A DNA stretch of 64,000 nt from NCBI RefSeq assembly GCF_019112545.1, contig NW_025064884.1:763454-827453 (forward strand), written 5' to 3'. The notes beneath the pieces were generated by a model. That model did no database searches, was not told the DNA's origin, and saw only the letters and a list, made by a program, of their open reading frames with translations. Numbering within the stretch: position 1 is the first letter of the stretch; the number at the start of each line of letters is the position of its first letter. The position numbers and the translations under genes were made by a program. The stretch comes from Guyanagaster necrorhizus. Lineage: Eukaryota; Basidiomycota; Agaricomycetes; Agaricales; Physalacriaceae. Below are positions 47,168 to 58,094 of this stretch, piece after piece.

Positions 47168-48696
47168 CTACTCGCATGAAGTGCCATTAAGCCCATTATC
47201 CATCTTCTGCGGAGCCTTGTAAGCTTCCAATGTCTCCAGCACATGGGGAATCACGTCTTTATGAACATCCTTTCCCCACAAAATGTCCAAGTGCTCATAA
47301 CCTGCCAACCTCTTAACGACGACATGCTTCGGTAGCTGCTCCACCATGACTTCAATATCGACCAAACTGTCCTCGTCTCCATACAGTAGCACAATGGGGG
47401 TAACAATGTGCTTTGTAGGGAACCTTGCGGGCCTGTACGTGCGCATCGTTGTCCTCATCACAGGTGACATACTTGACAGATCGTCGTCGTACATTAGGAA
47501 TGCACCGGTACGCATGATCTGGAACCAGTGCACGACAGCCTTGACAGAGGCGAAAGAGTACAGATGTGCGTAGGCGCATATCTTCTGGTAATGCGAGATA
47601 TTGCGACTACGCCAGTTGAACAAGACGACGAGTGACGTGTCGATCACGGAGGCAAATATTGGAGGGTAAAGAATAGCTTGCCACAGCGTTGCTGAAGAGA
47701 GAATAGATTTACGGCCGAAGAAAAGATAGACGAGAGTTGGCCTGCCAAAGCGTGTAAACAAGATAGAAAGAGGTCGTACGTAGATTCTGACATACGAAGC
47801 TTTCATGAGACCGTCTACGATAGGCTGTGCAAGGCCGGCGGGGCTGACAGCAGGTGCAAGAGCTATGAAAACGTTGATTTTTTCGTTCAGCTGGGGGTGT
47901 ATACTGAGCGCAGCGAATGCCTGTGCGGTACCCTGACTGAAGCCGATGTAACTGAGTTTTGAAGACTTGGTAATGTCCAGAATATAATGTATGGAATCAG
48001 GGATGTCGTGCCAGGCGAAGTCATCGATACTACAAGCCAATAAGGATGGTTAACGGTACTTGTAAGGGATGCATACCTAAAGTCCCAAAATTTTGACGAG
48101 TTCGGATTATGGTGTATTGACTTTTTGGAATATTTATTACCTCTGAACCTGATTGAGAAAGACACCTATTAGAGTGACAGAAATACTCACCGATTGTTCC
48201 CCAGCCAAACGTCATAACCATTCTCAACGAGGGTGAATGGAAGACAACGTTCAGCGTCAGTGAGACAGACCCAGACCTCGCTGTTCATCAAGAGACCATG
48301 ATGAAGATACACAACAGGCTTTCCTGTGCTTGTTCCCGGACTCGTCTTTTGTCTCCCCGCTTTCGAAGGCAAACGATGAAGGCCGAGTAGATATCCGTCC
48401 TTTGTCATCACGACATGTTCCTCCGGTGTATATCCGTAAATATCGCAGAGCTCCCCGAAATCTCTGGCATGTAAAACGAGATCTGAAGCCTTCTTTTCTG
48501 GAGACTTGCTTTGCGGGGGTCCGACAGTGTACTTGAAGATAGTTCGAGAACGTCTGTAGAACCAATTGATGATGGGTTTTGGAAGAAAAAGGACGATCAG
48601 ACGAAGGATAGTTTCGAGGGTAAGGAATAAAAAACCAAGAACAAGAGCGGTATACTCCAAAAGAGATAGGCGGCTGATGAAAGGAACTCGAACCAT
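47168..48696 (-). CDS. Membrane-anchored acid lipase / steryl ester hydrolase (Tgl1/Yeh-like)
   Basis: Three exons (48696-48191, 48148-48077, 48029-47168) give 479 residues. An N-terminal hydrophobic segment (EYTALVLGFLFLTLETILRL) anchors the protein. The AB-hydrolase-associated lipase domain starts with ELCDIYGYTPEEHVVMTKDG and YLHHGLLMNSEVWV. The nucleophile elbow is YIGFSQGTAQAF (G-x-S-x-G), the acid is likely in YGDEDSLVDIEVM, and the catalytic His in AGYEHLDILWG. This matches the fungal steryl ester hydrolases Tgl1/Yeh1/Yeh2, which free sterols from esters at lipid droplets or the plasma membrane. The 42 bp first intron is short but keeps frame and restores WLGNNR-FRGNKYSK. The C-terminus is not membrane-bound. 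Confidence 0.88.
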
Positions 48697-48955
48697 ACCC
48701 AAGTCGGTCTATAGTAATGTAAGAGAGAAAGGGGTATGGGACCACACAATTATCACATGAAAAGGGTTTCGGAGAATCGGACCGATATCGAGGAAATCAG
48801 GATGCTTATGACATGGCATCGCACATTCTTACTTTTGTACATCGACGTTCCTCTCGTTCATGTGGAGGTAATAGCAACCGTATTGATTAGAGTTTGAGTC
48901 GTATACCATTCAGCACAACGTGGAATAAATGAGAGTATTCAAAACGTATATTCTA

Positions 48956-50594
48956 TTAGTGCTGGGTATCTAACTTGGCCCTTTTAGCTTTCTTTACCCA
49001 AGCATCGACCTCCTCCTTCTCAAGAGGCAATTCATGCACCGACGCAAGATGTCTCCGGAAGTCATACGCTCGGCTGAACACGTAATCGCAGTTTCCTTCG
49101 CTCAGAGTGCCGTTGCACGGCAAACCAGCCTCATGCATCCGAGGGTAGGGACAAGGGAGTGCATTTGGAGAGGACTCCAATTTCTTCTTCGCTCTCTGCT
49201 TGTACAAATTGCCTGTAAGCGCGTCGATATCAAATTTGGCTGTCTCTTCGTCCGAAGATGAAGACGACTCTTCACGGTCCGAGAGCGACTCTTCGTCGGA
49301 AGGGGTATGCACTTTAGCCAAGTGGCGCCGGAGGAGGTGCTTGTATCCAAACGCCCGTTTGCAATCATCATAAGGACAGACATGGTCTCTTCTACAAAGG
49401 TGGGTGACGTTGTGATGCGTCGTCAAAGCCTTTTTCTGGAAGGAGTCAGGTATGGGCTTGTGAATTTGGATAGCAAATACATACAGATTTGAAGTCTTTC
49501 CCACAATACTCGACATCACATAGCCAGTCCCGACCAAGTTCTCCACCGCGTCGCCTCTTGCGAGGAGGTTCGTTTGCTTCTAGTTGGGCCTCGGCGTCCC
49601 ACTCTAAGTGGAGCTTCTCGTGTGCTCTCAAGCCCTTCTGGGTAGAAAATGTTTTGCCATTACAGGAGGGATGTGCACAGGTTGGAGGATGTGCGGTGCG
49701 GATATGACGTTGCAGAGATGACCACGTAGAATAATATGTAGGTGACTGGCCTGGCGCGGCGAGACAATTCTGATGTACGCATGTGTACCGTTTGTCTACA
49801 GAGGCATTCATAGGGGAAGCACTATAAGCTTTACAGGAAACTCACCATAGTGAATCTTGCCATGGGTATATAAATGTTGCTTGGTATCAAAAGACTTTGT
49901 ACAGCCTTGGTGGGTACATTGAAAAGGTTTCGTTCCAGGAGGTGCATGCGTAGTACAGATATGCGTCCGCAGATGATGGTGCTTCATAAAGGCATCACCG
50001 CAGCCAGGTTCAGAACACTGATAACAGCGGTCAAAATTGCTCGGGAGGATATACAGTGCACTCACAGTAAACTTCTTGGCACCACTGTGCCAAGTCGTAT
50101 GGGCACGGAGATGCTGTCTAGTCCAAAATCGCTTCCCGCAATTTGGCAGTTGGCATACCAAAGGTCTTGAAGATTCAGGTAAATGGCTTCGAGCATGTGC
50201 TTGCAGATGGGTTTCCCTAAGGTACGATTTGCTGCATGTATCACAAACGAACGGGCGCTGAAATCGAATTTCAGTGTGATGATGATGCGCTCAGAACTGA
50301 AAGACGGACCTGGCCTGTGTGTGAACGTTCGTGTTCCTCTAAACGTGAGGGCTTTGAGTAAGCCTTGTCGCAACCCTCAAAGGTGCATCTATATCTTTTC
50401 TTCGTGTAGCTAACGAGCTTCCCGTTGACGAGAATAGGCTTGGAAGGAACGTCAGATTTGCTCGTCGACGGCACCTCATATTCCGAGTCTGTAGGGCCTG
50501 GTTCTGGACTGGAAGCAAGATGAAGAACAAAATCTGTTGCCGGATGAACCTTTCGTTTCCCTAGAACAGTGGATTGGACAAGTGTCTCCGTCAT
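48956..50594 (-). CDS. TFIIIA: Transcription factor IIIA-like C2H2 zinc-finger protein
   Basis: Five exons (50594-50310, 50257-50066, 50017-49846, 49795-49485, 49435-48956) give 479 residues. There are nine C2H2 fingers in series, such as YRCTFEGCDKAYSKPSRLEE, FVCDTCSKSYLRETHLQAH, LVCQLPNCGKRFWTRQHLRA, CSEPGCGDAFMKHHHLRTH and VCPYDDCKRAFGYKHLLRRH. After an acidic Ser-rich spacer a tenth atypical finger is seen near the C-terminus (CDYVFSRAYDFRRHLASVH). Number, spacing and TG-x-KPF-like linkers fit TFIIIA, which binds the internal control region of 5S rRNA genes and 5S RNA. The start at 50594 was taken because the upstream in-frame extension looks like leader sequence. Confidence 0.85.
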
Positions 50595-50978
50595 TGTCGC
50601 GGTCGAGCAAGGACGCGACAAGAGGTCAACTTTTTTTTCGCCAAGTTTGACATGGAAGCCGCTGACAAGCAAAAAGCGTGATCGTTGGCCCGCAATGCCA
50701 TCCAAGTTCCCAGGGGTGTTAAGATGTAGATATCCTACACACGTAACGGCCTTCTCCAGCGCGCTGATGAGGTGAAAGAATGGGATCTTGTGCGTATTTC
50801 CTCAATTTGGCTATTCGAGGCTGATTTGGAGCCTCAGTTTTTCAGGATTGCACGTCAAATGGGTAGGAATTTACTTCAATATCGAAACATTAGTTTGAAC
50901 ATAGCTCTAGCTCGACTTTCACATCTTCCTATGGTGAACAGTGTGTTACCAACTTTGCCAAACTCATTGGTTTGATCG
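50595..50978. other. Divergent spacer between TFIIIA and the NPF-repeat gene
   Basis: It contains both promoters and perhaps an unresolved first exon of the plus-strand gene; a 68-codon frame at 50772-50975 could contribute but no valid junction was found. Confidence 0.4.
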
Positions 50979-51632
50979 TTGGTGCATGTACGTACGAGTA
51001 CTTCACTGAAGGGTATCGCCGGACCCTTACCATTCTCCTCAGTTGTGGGACTTGTAGTCATTTCTGCCTTCATGACATTTCTGAGGCGACGGCGCTTAAG
51101 AAATTCCCTGGCCAAGTATCGCCTTGCCCAAGTGCAACGTGCAACTTGGCCATCGACACAGTTTGCCCCAGCTCCAGCTCCTCCCCCTCCCGTTTACGCT
51201 CCTTCGCTGCCTTATCAGCAGCCAGTAGTCCAACCAAATATCTTTTCGTCATCAGCACCCGTTCGATCGACCAACCCATTCCACAGATACTCAGGCACTG
51301 ATCCTCCGGTGTCCTATCAGCAGCCAGTGCCGGATAATACCTTTCAGTCACCAGCACCTGTTCGATCGACCAACCCATTCCACAGATATTCATTTAATGA
51401 TACTGTATTCCCCCCTGTATCTTCGGAAACACAGCGTACGACCTCTCCGAGTCAGACAGATGATCCTTATAATTCTCATGCTATGGCCCATCGCCAGCAG
51501 GGTGCAGTCCTGGCCAAATACTCTCGTGCTTCTACCGGCAATCAGCTATCGGAATTCGCTGCTTCCTCAAGCTCGGTAACTGAACCGCACCCACCTCCAT
51601 ATATCGAACAACCTCTGGCGAGAGATCACTGA
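50979..51632 (+). CDS. Single-pass membrane protein with NPF repeats; 5' end unresolved
   Basis: The frame is open from about 50979 to 51632 (up to 217 codons) but starts without an ATG near the membrane segment, so a first exon is probably missing. A hydrophobic helix (PLPFSSVVGLVVISAFMTFL) is followed by a stop-transfer cluster RRRRLRNSLAKYR and a long Pro/Ser/Gln-rich cytoplasmic tail. The tail contains a duplicated unit with APVRSTNPFHRYS. NPF is the core ligand for EH domains of endocytic adaptors, and a PPPY box lies near the end. This resembles small fungal type I membrane proteins of unknown role; sorting or endocytic function is inference. Confidence 0.55.
   Translation: MVHVRTSTSLKGIAGPLPFSSVVGLVVISAFMTFLRRRRLRNSLAKYRLAQVQRATWPSTQFAPAPAPPPPVYAPSLPYQQPVVQPNIFSSSAPVRSTNPFHRYSGTDPPVSYQQPVPDNTFQSPAPVRSTNPFHRYSFNDTVFPPVSSETQRTTSPSQTDDPYNSHAMAHRQQGAVLAKYSRASTGNQLSEFAASSSSVTEPHPPPYIEQPLARDH
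51208..51410 (+). repeat. Two-unit ~100 bp tandem repeat in the coding region
   Basis: The units at about 51208-51312 and 51315-51410 share TATCAGCAGCCAGT and the TTCGATCGACCAACCCATTC block. They encode the duplicated QQPV ... STNPFHRYS segment. Confidence 0.8.
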
Positions 51633-52098
51633 AACATTTCTGTTTACCTAAGATGCTATCTTTTATATGTTTGTGTCAAAAGTAAGCGATCCACAACTTA
51701 GTTTGAGATCAAATACTTCGTCTAACTTTTGCCCTGTTCCCTAAGTTCAGAATATCCCTCCTCTTGACCCGTCGTTTACGAAGAAATACTGTTGTACATT
51801 TATGTCTATCTTGTTCTGTAGCTATCTATCCGGAAAATGGATGACTTTGACCGTCATATGTCAGCATTGAGAAGCATTTTTTTTGCTTCTGCGTCATAGC
51901 ACTGTACGGATTGGAGAGAAGGAAACCCTTACATGAAACACATCCAGAAAACAAAAAACCGATTTATTCATCTATTGAATACATATTCGATAGATCTAAT
52001 AAACAAAAAGCTCTAGATGATACATTCTCGGTATAGCCTTACTTGCTTAACGGGCGTAAACAACCTGGACCGTGCATATTGAATTCTAATACAATGTT
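51633..52098. other. Convergent 3' region
   Basis: AT-rich non-coding DNA between the stop codons of two convergent genes; no gene recognised. Confidence 0.55.
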
Positions 52099-53315
52099 CT
52101 ACTCCATGCTTCCGACCTGCTCGACAATACCCTTCACCTTAAGCCTCGCCTGATGCTCTTCGACTTCGTCTTGTACACGTTCGATAGACTTGAAATACTT
52201 GACGGTTTTGACATGCAGCTCTGTTCAAAAGCAATCAGAACTCTTCTTCTCTCTAACAGGCGGAGGCGACAGACCAGCCGTGGCGTCCTCGTCGACCACA
52301 ATAAGTGCCCAAGGATGGAGCTGAAGAGCAGAGAGAGTCCACAAATGGTTGACGCCCTCCTCTACCAAACAAAATCAGTACCAGGCTAGAGCACCTTGAC
52401 TAACGGAGGCCACCGATCGCTTTGCTCAACGCCAGAGCCTTTCTCTGCCCTGTGACTACAACCACAACCTCTCTCGAGTCCAGAACGGTCGCGACACCAA
52501 CGGTCAGTGCCATACGAGGAACAGAGTCAATATCATTGTTGAAGAAACGCGCATTAGCGAGAATGGTGTCGTATGCAAGAGTCTTGATACGAGTTCTTGA
52601 AGCAAGAGAAGAGCCAGGTTCCTACCGAAAAGAAGTGAGACAATGTCAAGAAGCCTAGATTGCACTTGCATTGAAGGCTATGTGCCCGTCCTCGCCGATA
52701 CCTCCCAAGAAGAGTTCTATCCCTCCATATGATTTGATTTTTTCTTCATACGCTTTGCATTCAGCGATAAGGTCAATGGCGTTACCGTCCAAGAGGTGCA
52801 CCTGGACTGGGGGGATGTCCACTGCCGATGACACCGTTAGCATTTCATCATGGTCGGCAAGACTCGAAGTAACACACCATGCGAAAAGAACTCTCGGAAC
52901 ATGAAAGTGTGGTAAGACTCGGAGTGATCGCGCGGGAGACCAACATATTCGTCCATATTGAACGTTACGACATTTTTGAAGCTATGAAGTTGATGAGACA
53001 CTGGGGGAAGACGTATGAACACGACGAACGATAGTTTTCCATCTTTGACGAGTTGGATGAGAGCTTTGTAGGTGGGAATTGGGGAAGACCCAGTGGGCAA
53101 CCCAAGAACGAAGGGTCTTGCTGGGGTAGGTGCGAAATCGTTGATACTGGGATATTCGTAAGAATATTCTCCTGCTTGCCGAGATTGTAGACGTACCGTT
53201 TGCAAATGTAATTGGCAATGTAGTCGCCGACAGCAAGGGGGTCTTGACGAATGATCAGGCCTGTACCACAAATTCAGTCAAAGCCAAGGTTAAAGCTGTA
53301 AATGAACAGACGCAT
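52099..53315 (-). CDS. NAG1: Glucosamine-6-phosphate deaminase
   Basis: Eight exons (53315-53312, 53260-53197, 53146-53030, 52981-52878, 52821-52670, 52621-52405, 52361-52275, 52220-52099) give 288 residues, the usual size. The first exon is just ATGC; joining it to exon 2 restores MRLIIRQDP, the family start. Key blocks are [18 protein letters not shown] (phosphate loop), [12 protein letters not shown] (catalytic Asp) and [14 protein letters not shown] followed by EPGSS (Asp-x-His-Glu catalytic group), then [15 protein letters not shown]. It converts glucosamine-6-P to fructose-6-P and ammonia in the breakdown of chitin-derived GlcNAc. Intron 5 has a GC donor (AAT|GCAAGT at 52670/52669). Other GlcNAc catabolic genes (deacetylase, kinase) are not in the window. 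Confidence 0.93.
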
Positions 53316-53594
53316 GATGACGGTGAGTGAGTAAGATGAAGAGGGGGAATTTGTGATTCATTATATACTCTCTCGGCCGAATTAGACCTCGTGAACGCGA
53401 TTGCTTCTAGCCCGGTACAAGCTGTATAGAGGCAAAGCATGAACCTGTGATTTCTCCGGATCACAATTGGCAGCAATTGGTCCTCAATGTACAACGTGTC
53501 TGAGATGCAGACGTAGCGCAGAGCAAAACCACACGGATCTTCCGGTCCGGTACCGGCTGCGACTCTCAATCGTCTTCCATCACGGCTCCATTTG
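53316..53594. promoter_or_regulatory. Divergent promoter region of NAG1 and the IMPACT-family gene
   Basis: About 280 bp between diverging starts. No clear TATA box was seen. Confidence 0.4.
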
Positions 53595-54200
53595 ATGATA
53601 AAATACCTTATCGCGTCCTTACGCCCTATCCGGTCAAGGATGCTCCCAAATCAAGCACGATTCTCCAGTGGAGATAATGGAGGTGAGCAAAAATACCAAC
53701 CTCAACGTAACAGCGAAGCGTAATCTGGCAGCTGACCAGACACGTCAAGATGGCCTCGCCCTATTTACGCGTCGGAGAGAATCACTATCCACAAGTCCAC
53801 CTTCCTTGCACATGCTACCGAGATTCGAGATGGGGACATGGTGCCTGAATTTATAGACCATCTCACGAGTCTGCCCCAGTTGAAACGGGCGACCCACTGC
53901 ATGTACGCTTACCGTGTGTCATCTGAATCTACGAAACTCTCGCTCGGACAACAAGACGGCGGCGAGAGCGGCGCTGGTGATCATCTGGCACGTTTGCTGG
54001 AGCTGTCACGATGCGAAAATGTTGTCGTCGTGGTCTCAAGGTGGTATGGCGGAGTGCAGCTGGGATCAGAGCGGTGGCGGAGAATATCAGAGGTTGCGAA
54101 GGACGCATTGAATAAAGGAGGATTCATGAGGAAACGGGAGGAAAACACAATACAGTCGGGTACTTCAAAGAAGGGGAGGAAACCAAAGAAAAAGAAGTGA
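53595..54200 (+). CDS. IMPACT/YigZ (UPF0029) family protein
   Basis: Two exons (53595-53682, 53740-54200; 57 bp intron) give 182 residues; a second in-frame ATG at 53640 would give 167. The UPF0029 core is evident: PIYASERITIHKSTFLAHAT, then LPQLKRATHCMYAYRV, DGGESGAGDHLARLLELS and VVVVSRWYGGVQLGSERWRR. The tail is a lysine-rich run (KKGRKPKKKK). It lacks the RWD domain of full IMPACT/Yih1, which restrains Gcn2 through Gcn1, so it is a stand-alone IMPACT-domain protein as found in many fungi. Its role may be in translation control but is not established. Confidence 0.85.
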
Positions 54201-55440
54201 TCATACTCGATGGAAATCCGTCCTCACCGCCTCCCGTCGTCTCACACGAAAATATAGCCCAAACGGCTGAAAATTTTACGTTTGATTGTCTCTCCAAAAG
54301 GAGTGTTCGGGCTGGGTCTCCAGCATTCGACGGAATCCACGCTCGGCAAAGGAAGGAAGAGAATTCCATAGTGGGGAAGGATCTTGGAGAGAATGAAGTT
54401 GTGCATGTATACTGTGTGCGTTGTGAATAAACATATATGAAATGGGGATATTCCTGACCTTGAGCGTCGTAGTATGAAGACCAAGGATCGCTTGTCGAAA
54501 AGTCTCTATTGCATTGCATGCTCCCGTACCAGATCCAGAGATCACGCTTTTGTCGGATATCGTGGTCTGCGTGAATAGTCCTGAGCGTCCAATGTAGTTC
54601 CGACAGAAATTTCGTGAGAGCGGCGTGGAGGACGGCATTCAAAATTCGGGCATGTACGTCTAGACGAGGTGAAATCAACAGCAGCAGATCCATTCAGGTG
54701 GAGACAATCAATGTATGACCAGTTTCCGCGAAGAGTCCCATCGTATGTCCAAGCTGGGGCAGGGATAGGTCCACGGTTCATTAGGATAACATCAGCTTTC
54801 CGAGCTTGACACAACCAGAATGTGTCGTGGATTCGAACTCCAGTAAGAGGGCCTATGTAGGGTAGCGGGGTCATTTTTGTCCTTAGACAGATAGAGCGAG
54901 GTCGACCTGATGTATCGCACAATGAAGGAGCCTGACTCTGCCAACTCGCGGTTACTGGGTGACTTCTGAAAACGCTGGTCCCCACTGTCGATGACTTCCT
55001 CGATTCTGGTTCCGTTGAAGGGAGCCTGGTATATATCATAAAGTACAAAAGTCCTAACCTCGGCAAAGGTAAGATCTGTGTCCGTGAGACGATAAAGCTT
55101 CGAGCCATAATAGATGGAGATGGTAAGTGAGTTCTGGGCCGACAAAGGCAATTAGGTTTGCAACGTGCAATTCGCAGAGATCTTCAATAGCATGCAGGGT
55201 GAAGGGGCAACTTGATGGCAGCGAAGAGGCTGAGCCTCTGAACTGGCGTACGATTCGGCTGCCTCGACTCTTACTCGCTGGCCAGCTTCAAGTCCGCAAA
55301 GAAGAGACTGTTGTATCTCGTTGATCAAGTCATCTTCCTTGTCCTTTGGGGGTAGATGATCGGAAATCACGCTGGAGGGCATATTCGATAGTCAGGAGCG
55401 ATGAATCGAAAGTAGTGGACTGGCTGCCCATTCTCTGGAA
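54198..55440 (-). CDS. Multi-exon hypothetical protein, possibly PC-esterase/SGNH-like
   Basis: Several minus-strand frames connect into one gene, but exon ends were only partly solved. Readable pieces in order include ENGQPVHYFRFIAPDYRICP near 55420, NEIQQSLLCGLEAGQRVRVE near 55290, YQAPFNGTRIEEVIDSGD near 55000, HDTFWLCQARKADVILMNRG with PIPAPAWTYDG near 54800-54730, LNAVLHAALTKFLSELHWTL near 54620, and SVISGSGTGACNAI near 54500. The middle and last blocks resemble fungal PC-esterase/CAS1-type SGNH proteins (a 'RGP-PAP-W-YDG' segment and a TxxGHxxC-like segment). No catalytic GDS motif was found. It overlaps the tail end of the IMPACT-family gene at most by a few bases. Confidence 0.4.
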
Positions 55441-55812
55441 TTAAAACAGGCAGAATAGTAGGGTGCTGAATAATAGCGTGACAGTCTGAATGGCCTTGGA
55501 CAGGTGGTATACTATTGCACAGCGACGGCAAAGGCTATAGGCGCGTCGCAGCTCGTCGGGGTTTGGTCGGCGATTAATTGTCTGACAATCCGACATTTCG
55601 GCTCAATTCCATCTTGACCCTTGCCTTCAAGAGACTTGACATTTGACGTTGCCTCGAGGATGCCTTGAGCCTGCAAAATTCTGCTAGTACGGGATCAAAG
55701 ACTTGAAGGCCTGATTCCTGATGGCCCTCGTCGTCATCCAAACGAATCTGGACGCGTTTAAAAGTCAAATTTCTAGGGGCCTGGCTTGTCCCGTCTCTTG
55801 CTTGGGAACCAC
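55441..55812. other. Spacer upstream of the GMC oxidoreductase gene
   Basis: Contains a 64-codon minus-strand frame (55574-55768) with no recognisable domain. It probably carries the promoter of the GMC gene and of the divergent minus-strand gene. Confidence 0.35.
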
Positions 55813-58094
55813 GATGTCTACACGTGCTAGAAACTTCTTCCTCTTCACCCTTCTGGTCAACTCCTTAACTTCAGCAAAAATTCTGTCTTCTCCTGCAGAG
55901 CTCGTGCAGACAGAGTATGATTTTATTGTGATCGGAGGTGTGGGGAACACCGCCATTCTGCTGCGTTTCTCTCTGACGGATCTGGCATGGATAGCCGGTA
56001 CTGCAGGGAGCGTTTTGTCCGCTCGACTTAGTGAAAATCCCGATGTCAAAGTTCTGGCTGTTGAAGCTGGTGCGAGGTGCGAGGGACCTAAATGGTAACA
56101 TACGTTTTCCTACACACTCCCTGCAGTAACGAAGGGATCGTGGAGACCATGGCGCCGTTCCTTGGGGTATCACTTTCAAATACACTCCTTGACTGGAATT
56201 ACACGACGGTGCCACAGGAAGGTTATAATAACCGGACACTCAGTTTGACCAGGGGATATGTGTTGGGGGGAAGTAGCACTGTCAGTCAGTGTTTACTTCG
56301 AATACAACCCAAGACTTCTTTTCTCATGATTTATTTGTAAGATCTTCTAACTTGGAACCGTGGAGCAGATGATCTATGGGACAGCTGGGCACGGATCACG
56401 GATGAACCTGGCTGGTCTCGAGAAGCCATGGAAAAGTACTGGCTCAAGGTATGCGCACTTTGCCTCAAAATGCATTTCTAAAATACTAACTTTCCAGTCG
56501 TCGCGTCTCGTGAGCCCCGCTGATCGTCACGACACTACAAACCAAGAAGAGCCTTCTATCCACGGGAATGGGCCTGTTCAAGTCAGCGTGGGAGGTTTCC
56601 CAACAGAGCTTGATGGACGTGTCCTTGATACCAGCAAGATGCTCGGTGGTCGGTTCCCATATACCGTGGATCTAAATGCTGGTCATTTCGTGGGAGTCAG
56701 TGAGTCTAGAATTCCTTGTCCCACCTTGTCCGTCTTGCTCATTGATGGCTTCCAGGTTACATGCAATCTTCTGTTGGTGGCGGCCAGCGTAGTAGTGCTG
56801 CAACAGCTTACCTGAATCCAAGCCAAGAAAGGGGTAATCTAGATATCCTCATCAACACCCACGTCACAAAATTAGTTCAAACCGGCTCCTGGCGGGGTTG
56901 GGGGAAGCCAGAATTTCGGGTAATACAGGTGGCTCAGAGCAGTGAAGGTAGGAAGAACAATATGATTTCCTCACTTCCAGTAACAGTTACTTGTAGATGC
57001 GCCCATTCAGGTCACCGCCCGAAAAGAAATACTGCTTTGCGCCGGCGTTATCGGTACACCCCAACTTCTGTTGCTCTCTGGAATAGGTCCTTGGCAGGAT
57101 CTGAAGTCTCTTGGCATTTCACCTATCCTTGCTCTGTCAGATGTCGGGCAACATCTCACAGACCACCCTGCCATCCCTATTTATTACGCCGTCAACTCGA
57201 ACAGCACGTTCGACAGGTATCTACGGAACGACACCCTGTTTGCGGAAGAATTAGGGCATTGGGAACAAACGCATCAAGGCCTTTTCGTTGATTCACCGGG
57301 TAATACGCAGGCTTTCATTCGGCTCCCAAATAATGCTTCGATCTATGAATCATTTGAGGACCCATCTTCAGGTCCAGGCGCAGGGCACTTAGAAATGATA
57401 TTCATCGTAAGTCTTGTACCAAGGCATTCATTCATTCCTGTTTATATTTTCACCCAGGACGGGTTTGCTCAATTTGGATCTTTGCCTCAACCCGAAACCG
57501 GAAATTTTCTTACCGTTCTGGCTGGCGTTGTCACACCGCTCTCTGGTGAGTCTCCCTTGAAACTCATCTTGGTTATCCTTTCTGAAATAGTCCTTTCAGA
57601 GGGATATGTGACTATCAACTCTACCAATCCTTTCGACCATCCGCTTATCGACCCGGCCTTCCTGACGAGCCCTTTCGACCAGTACGCGATAGTGCAAGCC
57701 ATCAAAGATATTCAAGAGTTTTTAGCTTCGTCTCCATGGAACGGTTTCGTGCTAGATGCTTATGGCGATTTACTCAACGCCACTACTGATGATGCTAAAT
57801 TGGAGTACGTGAGGGCCTATGGGTCCAATATCAATCATCTAGCCGGAACTGCGCGAATGTCGCCGAGAACAGCGAAATGGGGAGTGGTCGATCAGGAGTT
57901 GCTGTTGAAGGGTGCTGAAGGTATCAGGATCATTGACGCGTCTGTTTTTGTACGTGCAACCACCTGCTTCGTTCTGATTCTAGAACTAACGATATTCATT
58001 CTAGCCGAGTATTCCTGAATGCCACATTCAGGCACCTGTATATATGATTGCCGAGAGAGCAGCGGACCTCATCAAGGATCGATACCATCTGTGA
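55813..58094 (+). CDS. Secreted GMC oxidoreductase (aryl-alcohol oxidase-like), in-frame stop present
   Basis: The protein starts with a signal peptide (MSTRARNFFLFTLLVNSLTS). The FAD-binding motif is split by an intron: YDFIVIG joins AGTAGSVLSARLSENP. Further blocks are NRTLSLTRGYVLGGSST, NRGADDLWDSWARITDEPGW, GGGQRSSAATAYLNP, ILLCAGVIGTPQLLLLSGIG, INHLAGTARMSP (catalytic His) and IPECHIQAPVYMIAERAADL (second His). Enzymes of this family oxidise aryl alcohols or sugars and yield H2O2 during lignocellulose decay. Between the GGSST and NRGADD blocks the frame reads LMIYL, TAA (56338-56340), DLLTW, and no intron of normal size removes it. The gene may be a young pseudogene or contain a sequencing or model error. 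The remaining introns are canonical. Confidence 0.7.
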
